Assembly: GCA_021775735.1 (NCBI GenBank)
Contig: JAJFHG010000063.1
Coordinates: 1-63,295 of the forward strand
Origin: Hyphomicrobiaceae bacterium
GTDB taxonomy: Bacteria > Pseudomonadota > Alphaproteobacteria > Rhizobiales > Hyphomicrobiaceae
Direction of reading: 5' to 3'
DNA: 63,295 nt
A program made the translations under genes and the position numbers. The notes beneath the pieces were generated by a model, which was not told the DNA's origin, did not search any database, and worked only from the letters and a program-made list of their open reading frames with translations. Below are positions 56,071 through 63,295 of this stretch, piece after piece; the first letter of the stretch is position 1, and each line of letters begins with the position of its first letter.

Positions 56071-56322
56071 TTAGATTTCAAGGTCATGCCAAAAAAGCAA
56101 ATCCCAAACCCACATTGTCAATGTATTGGCCGTGCCAAGAAACAGGAAGGCGTTGGCAAGTGATGTTATTTCCGCCGGGTTGAGGCCTGCAAAGCCAGGG
56201 CTGAAATGGATAAAAATGGCAAAGGCTAGCGATCCGAGCGCAAGGGCCGCAAAAATGCACTGAACCGAGCGCCTAGCCCGGGCCCGCAAGGCAATCATAA
56301 CGTCTTCATCTGTCTTGGACAT
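56071..56322 (-). CDS. Small two-helix membrane protein, unknown
   Basis: 83 residues. Hydrophobic segments near 18-40 (SVQCIFAALALGSLAFAIFI) and 55-78 (LANAFLFLGTANTLTMWVWD) are probable transmembrane helices. The N-terminus is charged (MSKTDEDVMIALRARARR). I do not recognise a family. No strong ribosome site is seen, but the clean membrane pattern and placement before the H-NS terminator support it as a gene. Confidence 0.65.
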   Translation of the reverse strand: MSKTDEDVMIALRARARRSVQCIFAALALGSLAFAIFIHFSPGFAGLNPAEITSLANAFLFLGTANTLTMWVWDLLFWHDLEI

Positions 56323-56484
56323 AACGCAACCACTTCAACTCAATGCAACGGACAGCACTGCACAATCAGCAATACTCGCGCAGCAATACTCGGGCCAAAC
56401 CCACGTCTGGGGCGTGACCAACAGGTTGGAAAGCCCAAGAGGAGGACACTCTAGCGGGCGTTTGCCAGACTCTGAAGCAGAAAT

Positions 56485-57765
56485 TTAGGATTTGGTAACC
56501 TTGGCGATCTCGCCCAAGCGTTTTTTGAGGCCTTCTGGGTCATCCGGGAAGCCGTGGCCCGCCCACCAGGATTCAAGCTGGGAGAGAATGTGGCCCACAG
56601 ACGGGCCGGGCTCAATGCCCAATGCCAATACATGACTTCCAGAGATTGGAAGCTGTGGGGCGCGCCAACGGTCGGGGAGAGTAAATCGTTGATGCCAGGC
56701 TGTATCGTCGGGAGCGGCGTTCAAACGGGCCCATGAGAACAGCAGTGTATCATGAAAGGCTTCAAGCCCGTGATGATAGAGATGGGTCTTGGCCTCCAAC
56801 TCTGGTTTGCTTGGAATGGGCCCAGAGCCATTTTGTGCGATCAGCGCTAACCGCCCAGATGCACGCGATGATATGCGGAAGCGTTCAGACAACCAAACGG
56901 CATCTTTGATATCGGAAACACATAGAGCGGCAAGGCGTTGAATTGGGTCACCGTCTTTTTGCAAAGCGGCGTCGATGGCGACTGCTCGTTTGTAGCAACC
57001 AACATCACAAAGTGGTTGAAAGAGTTGGGTGAGGATCTGGTTCTGGTCCATTGCACACAGAACATCACCCGCATGGGGTGCCACAAGAAGCTTTGTGAGT
57101 TCCGACCAAATGCGTTCGCCAGCAAGTTTGTTCAGGCCAGCGCGTAGTTTATTACAATTGCTAAGCCCAACCGGGTCGCATTTCCCGGTGCCGTAGGTGG
57201 CGGTAAAGCGGAAGAACCGCAAAATACGTAGATAGTCTTCTTTGATACGTTGTTCAGCCTCTCCGATAAAACGAACGCGTTGCTGCTTAAGGTCCTCAAA
57301 TCCACCAACAGGATCAAACAGGACACCATCCTTGTCGCAATACATTGCGTTGATCGTAAAATCGCGGCGTTTGGCGTCTTCTGTCCAATCGTCTGTGAAG
57401 GCAACCACGGCATGACGACCGTCAGTCTCGACATCTCGGCGCAGGGTTGTCACCTCAAACGGCTTGTTTTCCGCGATAACGGTTACAGTGCCATGGTCTA
57501 TACCGGTGGGGACAGACTTTAGACCGGCCGCATCGGCGATGCTTATAACGACGTCAGGGTTCGCGGTCGTTGCAATGTCAATGTCGTGAACGGGTTCTCC
57601 CAACAGCGCATTGCGCACAGCACCTCCAACCACACGCGCTTCAGCCCCGTGTGTTTCAAGCATGTCCAGGACAGACCGCGTGCGGAGGTCTTTCAGCCAA
57701 TGAGTGTCACTGAGGTTTGGCAAACTGGTTTTGGTTTTAGGTGTTGAACGCGGCACGGGGGACAC
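56485..57765 (-). CDS. cca: tRNA nucleotidyltransferase (CCA-adding)
   Basis: 426 residues. It adds or repairs the 3-prime CCA of tRNA; poly(A) polymerase is a close relative. The head domain has RVVGGAVRNALLG and the metal Asps in HDIDIATTANPD. RRDFTINAMYCD, PVGGFEDLKQQRVRFIG and EDYLRILRFFRF are diagnostic of this class. GTG 57765 is the start, eight bases after the DUF6111 gene. It is the last gene of the operon Nudix - DUF6111 - cca, an order I recall from Hyphomicrobiales. Confidence 0.93.
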   Translation of the reverse strand: MSPVPRSTPKTKTSLPNLSDTHWLKDLRTRSVLDMLETHGAEARVVGGAVRNALLGEPVHDIDIATTANPDVVISIADAAGLKSVPTGIDHGTVTVIAENKPFEVTTLRRDVETDGRHAVVAFTDDWTEDAKRRDFTINAMYCDKDGVLFDPVGGFEDLKQQRVRFIGEAEQRIKEDYLRILRFFRFTATYGTGKCDPVGLSNCNKLRAGLNKLAGERIWSELTKLLVAPHAGDVLCAMDQNQILTQLFQPLCDVGCYKRAVAIDAALQKDGDPIQRLAALCVSDIKDAVWLSERFRISSRASGRLALIAQNGSGPIPSKPELEAKTHLYHHGLEAFHDTLLFSWARLNAAPDDTAWHQRFTLPDRWRAPQLPISGSHVLALGIEPGPSVGHILSQLESWWAGHGFPDDPEGLKKRLGEIAKVTKS

Positions 57766-57773
57766 TCGTCAGG

Positions 57774-58067
57774 TTATTTGAAATGCCCGGGAATCTTCAC
57801 GCCATCTTTGACGACCGGTGGATAATAGGTTTGCCCAGGTTTGCCGCCGTCAGTTGATCCAAATGCAATCAGTGTCGCGAGTACCAATCCAGCGCCTGCC
57901 ATAAACAACCAAAGAAATGGTGCGTCATTGATATCCTGACCTACAGATTGCTGGTTTGTCGCCGTACCATCCTTGTCGTGGCTGGAGCGCACAGTGCGTC
58001 GGTAGGCAATGTAGAGTACCGCTGGCAGAAGAAACAGCAGCAGATTTTCGATTATGACGCGGATCAT
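57774..58067 (-). CDS. DUF6111-family small membrane protein
   Basis: 97 residues with two transmembrane helices (IRVIIENLLLFLLPAVLYIA and FLWLFMAGAGLVLATLIAFG) and a short C-terminal YYPPVVKDGVKIPGHF. Recognised from memory as DUF6111, function unknown. The start overlaps the end of the Nudix gene (ATGA), and cca follows within eight bases, so the three are translationally coupled. Confidence 0.8.
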   Translation of the reverse strand: MIRVIIENLLLFLLPAVLYIAYRRTVRSSHDKDGTATNQQSVGQDINDAPFLWLFMAGAGLVLATLIAFGSTDGGKPGQTYYPPVVKDGVKIPGHFK

Positions 58068-58729
58068 GAGCGATTAAGCCTTGTGTAGAGGTTTCTCAGA
58101 ATGCCTGCGGTTGCGCCCCAGATATAGCGGTTCTCAAATGGCATAGCATAAAATTTGCGCGTTTTCTTTTTGTATTCCTTGCTTTCGACCTGATGGTTTT
58201 CTGGGTTCATAAAGAAGGACAGAGGCGCTTCAAAGACCTCAGCAACTTCTTCCGTATTGGGTCTGGGTGTAAATGAGGACGAGATAAGAGCCACGACGGG
58301 TGCAATCAGAAATCCAGTCGCGGTTTGATAACCATCCAGAAAACCCAAGATCTCAACGTTCTCCTTAATCAGCCCAATTTCTTCATGCGCTTCTCGCAAC
58401 GCAGTTGCTTCGAGGCTTGCGTCGCGCGCATCAACCTTTCCTCCTGGAAAGGAAATTTGTCCGCTGTGTTCTGCTAAGTGCACCGGGCGTTGGGTGAACA
58501 GAAGTGTTGGCTGATCGCGTGCGATCACAGGTACCAACACGGCAGCCGGACGTCCTGCCACGCGCCCGCGCGCCTCTCCGAGAGCGTCCGGGTTCAGGTC
58601 AAAGTCGCTTGGACTTTGAAAGGCGCCTGTTACCAAAGTAGGCGGATGCGGGGCCAATTGAATCCTGGCCAATTTGGCAAAGGCCTGTGCCGTATGTGGA
58701 TCATCACTGGGGTGAGAAAGGTCTTCCAT
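58064..58729 (-). CDS. CoA pyrophosphatase (Nudix hydrolase)
   Basis: 221 residues. The CoA-specific UPF0035 motif is LFTQRPVHLAEHSGQISFPG, followed by the Nudix helix GKVDARDASLEATALREAHEEIGL with REAHEE. It cleaves CoA, acetyl-CoA or related nucleotides to phosphopantetheine and ADP. It is first gene of the operon with DUF6111 and cca. Confidence 0.92.
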   Translation of the reverse strand: MEDLSHPSDDPHTAQAFAKLARIQLAPHPPTLVTGAFQSPSDFDLNPDALGEARGRVAGRPAAVLVPVIARDQPTLLFTQRPVHLAEHSGQISFPGGKVDARDASLEATALREAHEEIGLIKENVEILGFLDGYQTATGFLIAPVVALISSSFTPRPNTEEVAEVFEAPLSFFMNPENHQVESKEYKKKTRKFYAMPFENRYIWGATAGILRNLYTRLNRS

Positions 58730-58910
58730 TACAACACACTATCACACTTGTCTTTGGCGGTTCGCGGTCCGTTGGGGCGCAAATTCCTGTTATAAGTTGG
58801 AGATTCGGTGTCCCACGCCATCATTTGGTGCTGAACGCCATGGTACCGCCGTCGGCGTTTCTGTCCGATTTAACCCGAGCTATCAAGAAACGATCAACAA
58901 GGGTGCCTCA

Positions 58911-60161
58911 ATGCTGTCCGTTCGCCGTCTAGTCCATTCCGACCTTCCGTTAGCCAACCTCATGGTGGCGAGCCTGCTGGTGCTCGTTGTCAGCTTGTTG
59001 CCAACGGGTTTATCAACTGCAGCTAAGGCTTCTCCCAAAGCGTCTGCATTTGCGGCCACGTTGTCAACGAAGGACCGTCGAGCTTTTGAAAAATATATTG
59101 CGGCACGCACACTGTATAACTTTAAACTCGACAAATATTGGCGCCGTGTTGAAGACCGTCGCGCTGTGCGTCGCCGGAAAAAATCCAAAAAGATAACGTT
59201 AACCAAGGCCGACTATGTGTCGTCCTACCCACCTAAGTATTCTGGCTCTAGGCTTTCAAAGCGGCTTTCGCGTGCGTGGTATAAATTTCGCACCAAGGAC
59301 CAGTCAAAGAAGAAAAAGAAGCGTAAGACAATGGCGGATGTCTCCGACTTTTTAGCCAATGCCAAACGCTTTTATGGTTTTGTCCCCGAACGCATCTCAG
59401 AGCGTGAATTCAAACGCCGCTATGCACGTGAAGCGCTGCGCCTTGGTTTGACACCTGAGCAGGTTGTGCGTGTCTATGCGCTTGAGACCAGTGGCCTTGG
59501 CACCGCGGATATGCAGGCTGGAATTCACCCCATTCGCAAAACTGGCAGGCCAATTTCAAGCGCGCTGGGGTATGCGCAACTGTTGGCGGCTAATACGATC
59601 AATGAATTGGTCATGCATGGTCGTAAATTTATACAGCGGCTTGATCGCATGGCTGCGCGCGCCAATTCGCAATCGCGCCGCAAGAAGCTGAAATATAAGG
59701 CAACCGCTTTGCGCAAGATGTACGCAAAGGCTAAATCCATTCCCAACAAGTGGTCACGCCAAGTCAAGCTGTCACGAACACCACGTGGCAATGGTATGCA
59801 TGCCATCAACATTGATGGAGACATCGGACCGTGGCTCCAGGTGATTAAACTGCACGGCTTGAAAGAAATTGCACGCCGGGCTGGGCGGACGTCGCTTTCG
59901 AGTACTGAAATTGAATTGATGAATTTGGCGGGGCCCGGTACAGGGCTTGAAATGATGCGACCGGTTGGACGCAAAATGCCGACAACCAATTTCTTCTCTC
60001 GACGTGGTTACAACCGCAATACGATTGTGCGCGGCAAAACCTCAGATGGTTTGATGCAGGCGCTGTCAAAACGCATGACTATAAATATGAAAAATTCAGG
60101 CGCGAGAGAATTTGTCTCTATCTTTGGTGAGCTGAGGGGGAAGCGCAGTTCGGCAAATTGA
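58911..60161 (+). CDS. Exported basic protein with lytic-transglycosylase-like core
   Basis: About 416 residues. The N-terminal signal segment is LANLMVASLLVLVVSLLPTG. A long Lys/Arg-rich region follows (~60-150). Near residue 180 it reads LTPEQVVRVYALETSGLGTA, then SSALGYAQLLAANTINELV. That resembles the goose-lysozyme/SLT pattern of catalytic Glu (E192 in ALETSG) and a G-x-x-Q-L segment. The rest is unfamiliar. A role in peptidoglycan cleavage is an inference. ATG 58911 has AAGGG upstream; the frame is open from 58797. Confidence 0.75.
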   Translation: MLSVRRLVHSDLPLANLMVASLLVLVVSLLPTGLSTAAKASPKASAFAATLSTKDRRAFEKYIAARTLYNFKLDKYWRRVEDRRAVRRRKKSKKITLTKADYVSSYPPKYSGSRLSKRLSRAWYKFRTKDQSKKKKKRKTMADVSDFLANAKRFYGFVPERISEREFKRRYAREALRLGLTPEQVVRVYALETSGLGTADMQAGIHPIRKTGRPISSALGYAQLLAANTINELVMHGRKFIQRLDRMAARANSQSRRKKLKYKATALRKMYAKAKSIPNKWSRQVKLSRTPRGNGMHAINIDGDIGPWLQVIKLHGLKEIARRAGRTSLSSTEIELMNLAGPGTGLEMMRPVGRKMPTTNFFSRRGYNRNTIVRGKTSDGLMQALSKRMTINMKNSGAREFVSIFGELRGKRSSAN

Positions 60162-60208
60162 GGCCGTTCCTGGGCGAATTTTTCAAATTTTTCCGCAGTC
60201 CAGTGACG

Positions 60209-60550
60209 TTACGGTATGTCCGCGCCGGGCGGCGGTGGCAGAAACCGTCGGCAGCGGAACTTCAACCGTTCAATCAATGCAATATGCGTTTTGATTTGGT
60301 CGAGTTGGGTTTTATTGAGGCGTGTGCGCGCACCCTCAGCGCCCATCGCCATCAGCTCGTCGAGGCCATTGCTTTTAGCAGCATCCGTTTGGCGCCAGAG
60401 TAAGAGGCACGTGTCGAGCTTCAACGGTTGGGCGCTCAGGTGATAAGGCGTGGCTAACAAAAGCGCACCCACCAGGGCCAAATGGCAAGATGTGCGCACA
60501 GCTCCACCTGATCGAGAACGTCCAGCACAGATCATCTTCCAACCCATCAT
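60209..60550 (-). CDS. Small secreted protein, unknown, coupled to IalB-like gene
   Basis: 113 residues. After a basic N-terminus there is a signal peptide (CHLALVGALLLATPYHLSAQ). The mature part is a short helical domain with two cysteines (LKLDTCLLLWRQ and LKFRCRRFLPPPP), which may form a disulfide. Family not recognised. Its ATG overlaps the stop of the IalB-family gene (ATGA), so the pair is translated together. Confidence 0.65.
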   Translation of the reverse strand: MMGWKMICAGRSRSGGAVRTSCHLALVGALLLATPYHLSAQPLKLDTCLLLWRQTDAAKSNGLDELMAMGAEGARTRLNKTQLDQIKTHIALIERLKFRCRRFLPPPPGADIP

Positions 60551-61179
60551 TTCGGTGCACCCTTTGCTGGGTCTTTGCGTGCAGGTTTGGCTGTTGGGCT
60601 GCCCGTTGTGGCTCCCTTCGCCTCGAGTGAGGGTGCAACCGGCTGTGGGCCAGGGCACAGCGCTTTAAGTTTTGCGAGCGCCTTGGTTGCTCCATAGAGC
60701 GAGTAGCGGTCCTCTAAGATGTCAACAACGCCGGGCTGGCTGACAACAACGACCTGCCGACCTTTGACCATCGCTTTAATAAAGTGTGTTTGATCCGCTT
60801 GCCGTGGGATGAAGCCAGTTGTGGTTTTCGTCGTAAGCGCAAAGCTGTCACGGGGTTGTTTGCGTCGTGCAAGTAGTTTGGCGGTGACGCTTTGATAGTT
60901 TGATATGTTTCGGCCAAATCGAAATTCGATGGTGTTTTTTGCAGTCGTTTTGGGGTAGCGCACGACATACAAAATAGGCCGTGTTCGGGTTGGCCCACGC
61001 GGAAAAAATTGACTGGCTTCAGTTGCTGCATAACAGACCGTAAGGTCGTCACGGACAAGGCGAAACACCTTCCAGTCACTATAGTTGCCGTGGTGGGTGA
61101 GAGTTTCGGCGGCGGCGGCCAACTGGGGCGTGATCACCAACCCCAAAACCATAATGATGAGGCCACGTCTGCCTGTCAT
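60547..61179 (-). CDS. IalB-family (invasion-associated locus B) exported protein
   Basis: 210 residues. A signal peptide (LIIMVLGLVITPQLAAAAE) precedes the IalB domain: NYSDWKVFRLVRDDLTVCYA, ATEASQFFP, RGPTRTRPILYVVRYP and KGRQVVVVSQPG. It ends with YSLYGATKALAKLKALC. IalB proteins are periplasmic or outer-membrane associated; many free-living alphaproteobacteria have them, so no virulence is implied. The C-terminal ~35 residues are a Pro/Ala/Lys tail. GGGGGAG precedes the ATG. Confidence 0.85.
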   Translation of the reverse strand: MTGRRGLIIMVLGLVITPQLAAAAETLTHHGNYSDWKVFRLVRDDLTVCYAATEASQFFPRGPTRTRPILYVVRYPKTTAKNTIEFRFGRNISNYQSVTAKLLARRKQPRDSFALTTKTTTGFIPRQADQTHFIKAMVKGRQVVVVSQPGVVDILEDRYSLYGATKALAKLKALCPGPQPVAPSLEAKGATTGSPTAKPARKDPAKGAPK

Positions 61180-61252
61180 GTCTCCCCCAACTTTTATGCT
61201 GCAACGTTTGTACAGGCCACGACTTTGATACCTTAGATCAAGCAGATGAGCT

Positions 61253-62140
61253 TTAAGGCCATTTCACCACCGGTGGCATGGATGACAGAATCGAGTCGAC
61301 GTTACCACCCGTCTTCAGTCCGAAAATGGTACCGCGATCATAAAGTAGATTAAATTCGACATAACGTCCGCGCCGGATGAGCTGTTCTTCGCGGTCTTGC
61401 TCGGTCCAGGGTGTTTCAAAGTTGGCGCGGACCAGTTGAGGGTAGACATCTGCGAACGCGCGCCCAACATCCTGCGTGAAAGCCAGAGCGGCATCAAACC
61501 CACCGTCTTCTTGCGATGGAGTAAGGTAGTCATAAAAGATGCCGCCAATGCCGCGCATTTCATTGCGGTGCTTGAGGTAGAAATAGTCATCGCACCAGGT
61601 TTTGTATTTGTTATAGTCAGCGATAGCATGTGCGCTGCAGGGAGCCTTCATTGCTGAATGAAATGCAATACTGTCTTGATCATCCTGTGTCCGACGTCGG
61701 TCAAGGACGGGTGTCAGATCAGCGCCGCCACCGAACCACCACTTAGACGTCATTACCAGGCGCGTATTCATGTGAACGGCGGGCACGTTTGGGTTGTGCA
61801 TATGGGCGATCAGGGAGATGCCGGAGGCCCAGAATTGAGGGTTTTCTTCCGCGCCTGGGATTTGGCTGCGGAACTCTGGAGCAAATTCACCATGAACCGT
61901 TGAGGTATGAACACCGACTTTCTCAAAGACGCGGCCTGTCATCAGCCCCATGGTGCCGCCACCACCCGGTTCACCTGTGTGATCTTGGCGCTGCCACGGG
62001 GTCTTTATGAAGGTTCCAGGCGTGATGTCTGGGCCGGGCGCTGATTTTGGCAATTCAGCCTCGAGTGTTTCAAAGCGGGTGCAGATATCGTCGCGTAATG
62101 TTTGGAACCAGGCTTCGGCGCGATCTTTATTTGTGGTCAT
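61253..62140 (-). CDS. hemF: Oxygen-dependent coproporphyrinogen III oxidase
   Basis: About 295 residues. HemF converts coproporphyrinogen III to protoporphyrinogen IX using oxygen. Signature blocks: [73 protein letters not shown], and [20 protein letters not shown] at the end. The frame opens at TTG 62164; ATG 62140 is preferred, without a strong ribosome site for either. It is the aerobic heme branch, so the organism is expected to respire oxygen. Confidence 0.95.
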   Translation of the reverse strand: MTTNKDRAEAWFQTLRDDICTRFETLEAELPKSAPGPDITPGTFIKTPWQRQDHTGEPGGGGTMGLMTGRVFEKVGVHTSTVHGEFAPEFRSQIPGAEENPQFWASGISLIAHMHNPNVPAVHMNTRLVMTSKWWFGGGADLTPVLDRRRTQDDQDSIAFHSAMKAPCSAHAIADYNKYKTWCDDYFYLKHRNEMRGIGGIFYDYLTPSQEDGGFDAALAFTQDVGRAFADVYPQLVRANFETPWTEQDREEQLIRRGRYVEFNLLYDRGTIFGLKTGGNVDSILSSMPPVVKWP

Positions 62141-62160
62141 CTGTGTGTCTTGATTGGCTG

Positions 62161-62316
62161 TCAAAGGAGGCTCCCTTGGGTGCGTTGATGGCCCGGATAG
62201 GGGCGCCGGTGGCGTCTATAGCGGATATAAGACGCCACGACTACACCGCTCAGGTGGTCGGGCGACAAAGCTTGCGCGTATAGCATGAGATCCAGTGTGT
62301 CGTCAGGCATGCGCAT
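62161..62316 (-). CDS. Possible small protein upstream of hemF
   Basis: 51 codons from ATG 62316 to TGA 62161-62163, on the hemF strand, ending 20 bases before its ATG. It reads [20 protein letters not shown], then a basic, proline-rich end. Third-position G+C looks gene-like. Against it: no ribosome site is seen, and its start is only 22 bases from that of the divergent exporter gene. Unknown family. Confidence 0.25.
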   Translation of the reverse strand: MRMPDDTLDLMLYAQALSPDHLSGVVVASYIRYRRHRRPYPGHQRTQGSLL

Positions 62317-62338
62317 GGTGTCAGGATAGTACGAGACG

Positions 62339-63295
62339 ATGATAAAGCATTTTTTTTCATGGCTGGAGAACAGGCGGGCGCCCTTCCCCGATACGCCACC
62401 ACGCCAACCGCCTGAAACTCTACTGGCCTTTATTGTGCACTATGCCGAGCCGTTTTGGCCGTTGCTATTGGCCTGTTCCATCGTTGCCGCCGTCGTTGCG
62501 CTGATCGAAGTGTCTCTGTTTGCATTTCTTGGCAATCTTGTTGATTGGCTGACGACAGCGAACCGGGCCACATTCTGGGATGATCACGCCACAACGCTCG
62601 TGGTTTACGCGGTGATTATCCTTGTCGTCCTGCCAATCTTAAAACTGGTTTATGAGGCGATTGTTCACCAAGGCCTGATGGGTAACTTTGCGATGCGCTC
62701 CAGGTGGCTGGCGCACCGCTATGTGTTGCGTCAGTCGTTGGCATTCTTTCAGGATGATTTTGCAGGGCGTGTATCGGCGAAAGTGATGCAGACAGCGGTC
62801 GCAGTTCGTGAAGTCGTGCTGAAAGTCACCGAAGTGTTTGTCTATGTGGGTGTCTATTTTCTAGGTGCCGTATTTGCCTTCGGCGCCAGTGATATTCGCC
62901 TTACCGCACCGCTTTTGATCTGGCTCGCTGGTTATTTTGCAGCGATGCGATACTTTGTACCGCGCTTAGGTGAAGTATCTGCACGCCAAGCCGACGCCCG
63001 CTCCATGATGACCGGCCGGGTTGTCGATAGCTATACCAACATCGCAACAGTGAAACTGTTTGCGCATGCCGCGCGCGAGGATGACTATGCGCGCGAAGGT
63101 ATGGGTGGATTTCTCGATACCGTGCACGAACAGATGCGGCTTGTGACATGGCTCACAGTTGTTCTCAATATTCTGAACGCGTTGCTGCTAACGTCAAGCA
63201 CGGGCCTTGCCATCTGGCTTTGGCAACAAGGTGCGGTGGCGGCGGGGACCATTGCCCTTGCTATGGGATTGGTGATGCGTATGCAGGGCATGTCG
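62339..63295 (+). CDS. ABC exporter, permease-ATPase fusion (partial, runs off right edge)
   Basis: 319 residues visible, no stop before the end. ATG 62339 gives MIKHFFSWLENRRAPFPDTP. Four to five transmembrane helices follow, e.g. PFWPLLLACSIVAAVVALIE, LVVYAVIILVVLPILKLV, VFVYVGVYFLGAVFAFGA and LTVVLNILNALLL. They have the ABC-exporter cytoplasmic loop pattern LAFFQDDFAGRVSAKVMQTA and GRVVDSYTNIATVKLFAHA. The nucleotide-binding half would lie beyond the window. It resembles MsbA-like exporters of lipids or drugs. The start is divergent from hemF. Confidence 0.88.
   Translation, partial: MIKHFFSWLENRRAPFPDTPPRQPPETLLAFIVHYAEPFWPLLLACSIVAAVVALIEVSLFAFLGNLVDWLTTANRATFWDDHATTLVVYAVIILVVLPILKLVYEAIVHQGLMGNFAMRSRWLAHRYVLRQSLAFFQDDFAGRVSAKVMQTAVAVREVVLKVTEVFVYVGVYFLGAVFAFGASDIRLTAPLLIWLAGYFAAMRYFVPRLGEVSARQADARSMMTGRVVDSYTNIATVKLFAHAAREDDYAREGMGGFLDTVHEQMRLVTWLTVVLNILNALLLTSSTGLAIWLWQQGAVAAGTIALAMGLVMRMQGMS

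Noticed and set aside
1-63295. Search for tRNA, rRNA, CRISPR, insertion sequences or prophage
   Set aside because: No T-loop plus acceptor-stem combination, no array of regular direct repeats, and no transposase or phage motifs seen. This was by eye, so a divergent tRNA could be missed.

Overview
This window reads as ordinary core chromosome of an alphaproteobacterium, most likely a member of the Hyphomicrobiales (Rhizobiales) or a close relative. The support is the combination of a long suf operon headed by an Rrf2/IscR regulator and an Irr-type iron-control box, the bcp / DUF3971 / tyrS / anmK block, a CoA-Nudix / DUF6111 / cca operon, clpS-clpA, a phasin, an IalB-family protein, an H-NS-family protein and SPOR-tailed DacA. 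Base composition is moderate (about 50-55% G+C by eye). I see no insertion sequence, prophage, CRISPR array, rRNA or tRNA. The last gene (an ABC exporter) runs off the right edge.

Layout. 0.2-4.0 kb: a two-gene Mre11/Rad50-like operon (nuclease plus coiled-coil ATPase) ending in a perfect hairpin, converging on a bactofilin. 5-14 kb: peroxiredoxin, a large AsmA-like envelope protein, tyrosyl-tRNA synthetase, AnmK, an M28 peptidase and an alpha/beta hydrolase. 14-22 kb: Fe-S assembly operon iscR - cysteine desulfurase - sufB - sufC - sufD - sufS - sufT - sufA. 22-31 kb: a small unknown protein, a TfoX-like protein, a frameshifted ABM-fold protein, a DEAD-box helicase, aquaporin, CreD, topoisomerase IV subunit B and pantothenate synthetase. 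31-44 kb: PutA, a VWA/DnaJ-domain pair, DacA-SPOR, phasin, clpS-clpA and ArsH. 44-55 kb: a peptidoglycan-binding-like protein, a haloacid dehalogenase, NnrU, a second DEAD-box helicase, both methylmalonyl-CoA mutase subunits, a HerA-like ATPase and Fe/Mn superoxide dismutase. 55-63 kb: an intergenic run of hairpins, H-NS, a small membrane protein, the Nudix operon, a divergent transglycosylase-like protein, IalB, HemF and the ABC exporter.

How the genes connect. Iron is the clearest theme. The suf operon has a recognisable promoter (TTGACT, 17 bases, CATATT) with a 17-base ICE-like Irr box just after it and a dyad between -35 and -10. This suggests joint control by Irr and the first-gene IscR-like regulator. 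SodB, HemF and the B12-dependent mutase are other metal- or cofactor-dependent functions nearby. Envelope maintenance (bactofilin, DUF3971, AnmK, DacA-SPOR, the peptidoglycan-binding-like and transglycosylase-like proteins) is a second theme.

The observations most worth a second look are: a PutA whose aldehyde-dehydrogenase half lacks the usual catalytic Glu and oxyanion Asn; a cluster of five hairpins upstream of hns that may be an unannotated RNA; the Irr/IscR promoter architecture; an Mre11/Rad50-like pair with a beta-rich insert where a zinc hook would be; a frameshift in an ABM-fold gene; and a 21-base palindrome upstream of creD. I did not find one clear-cut new system. The window is mainly housekeeping DNA with a few unexplained genes and intergenic structures.
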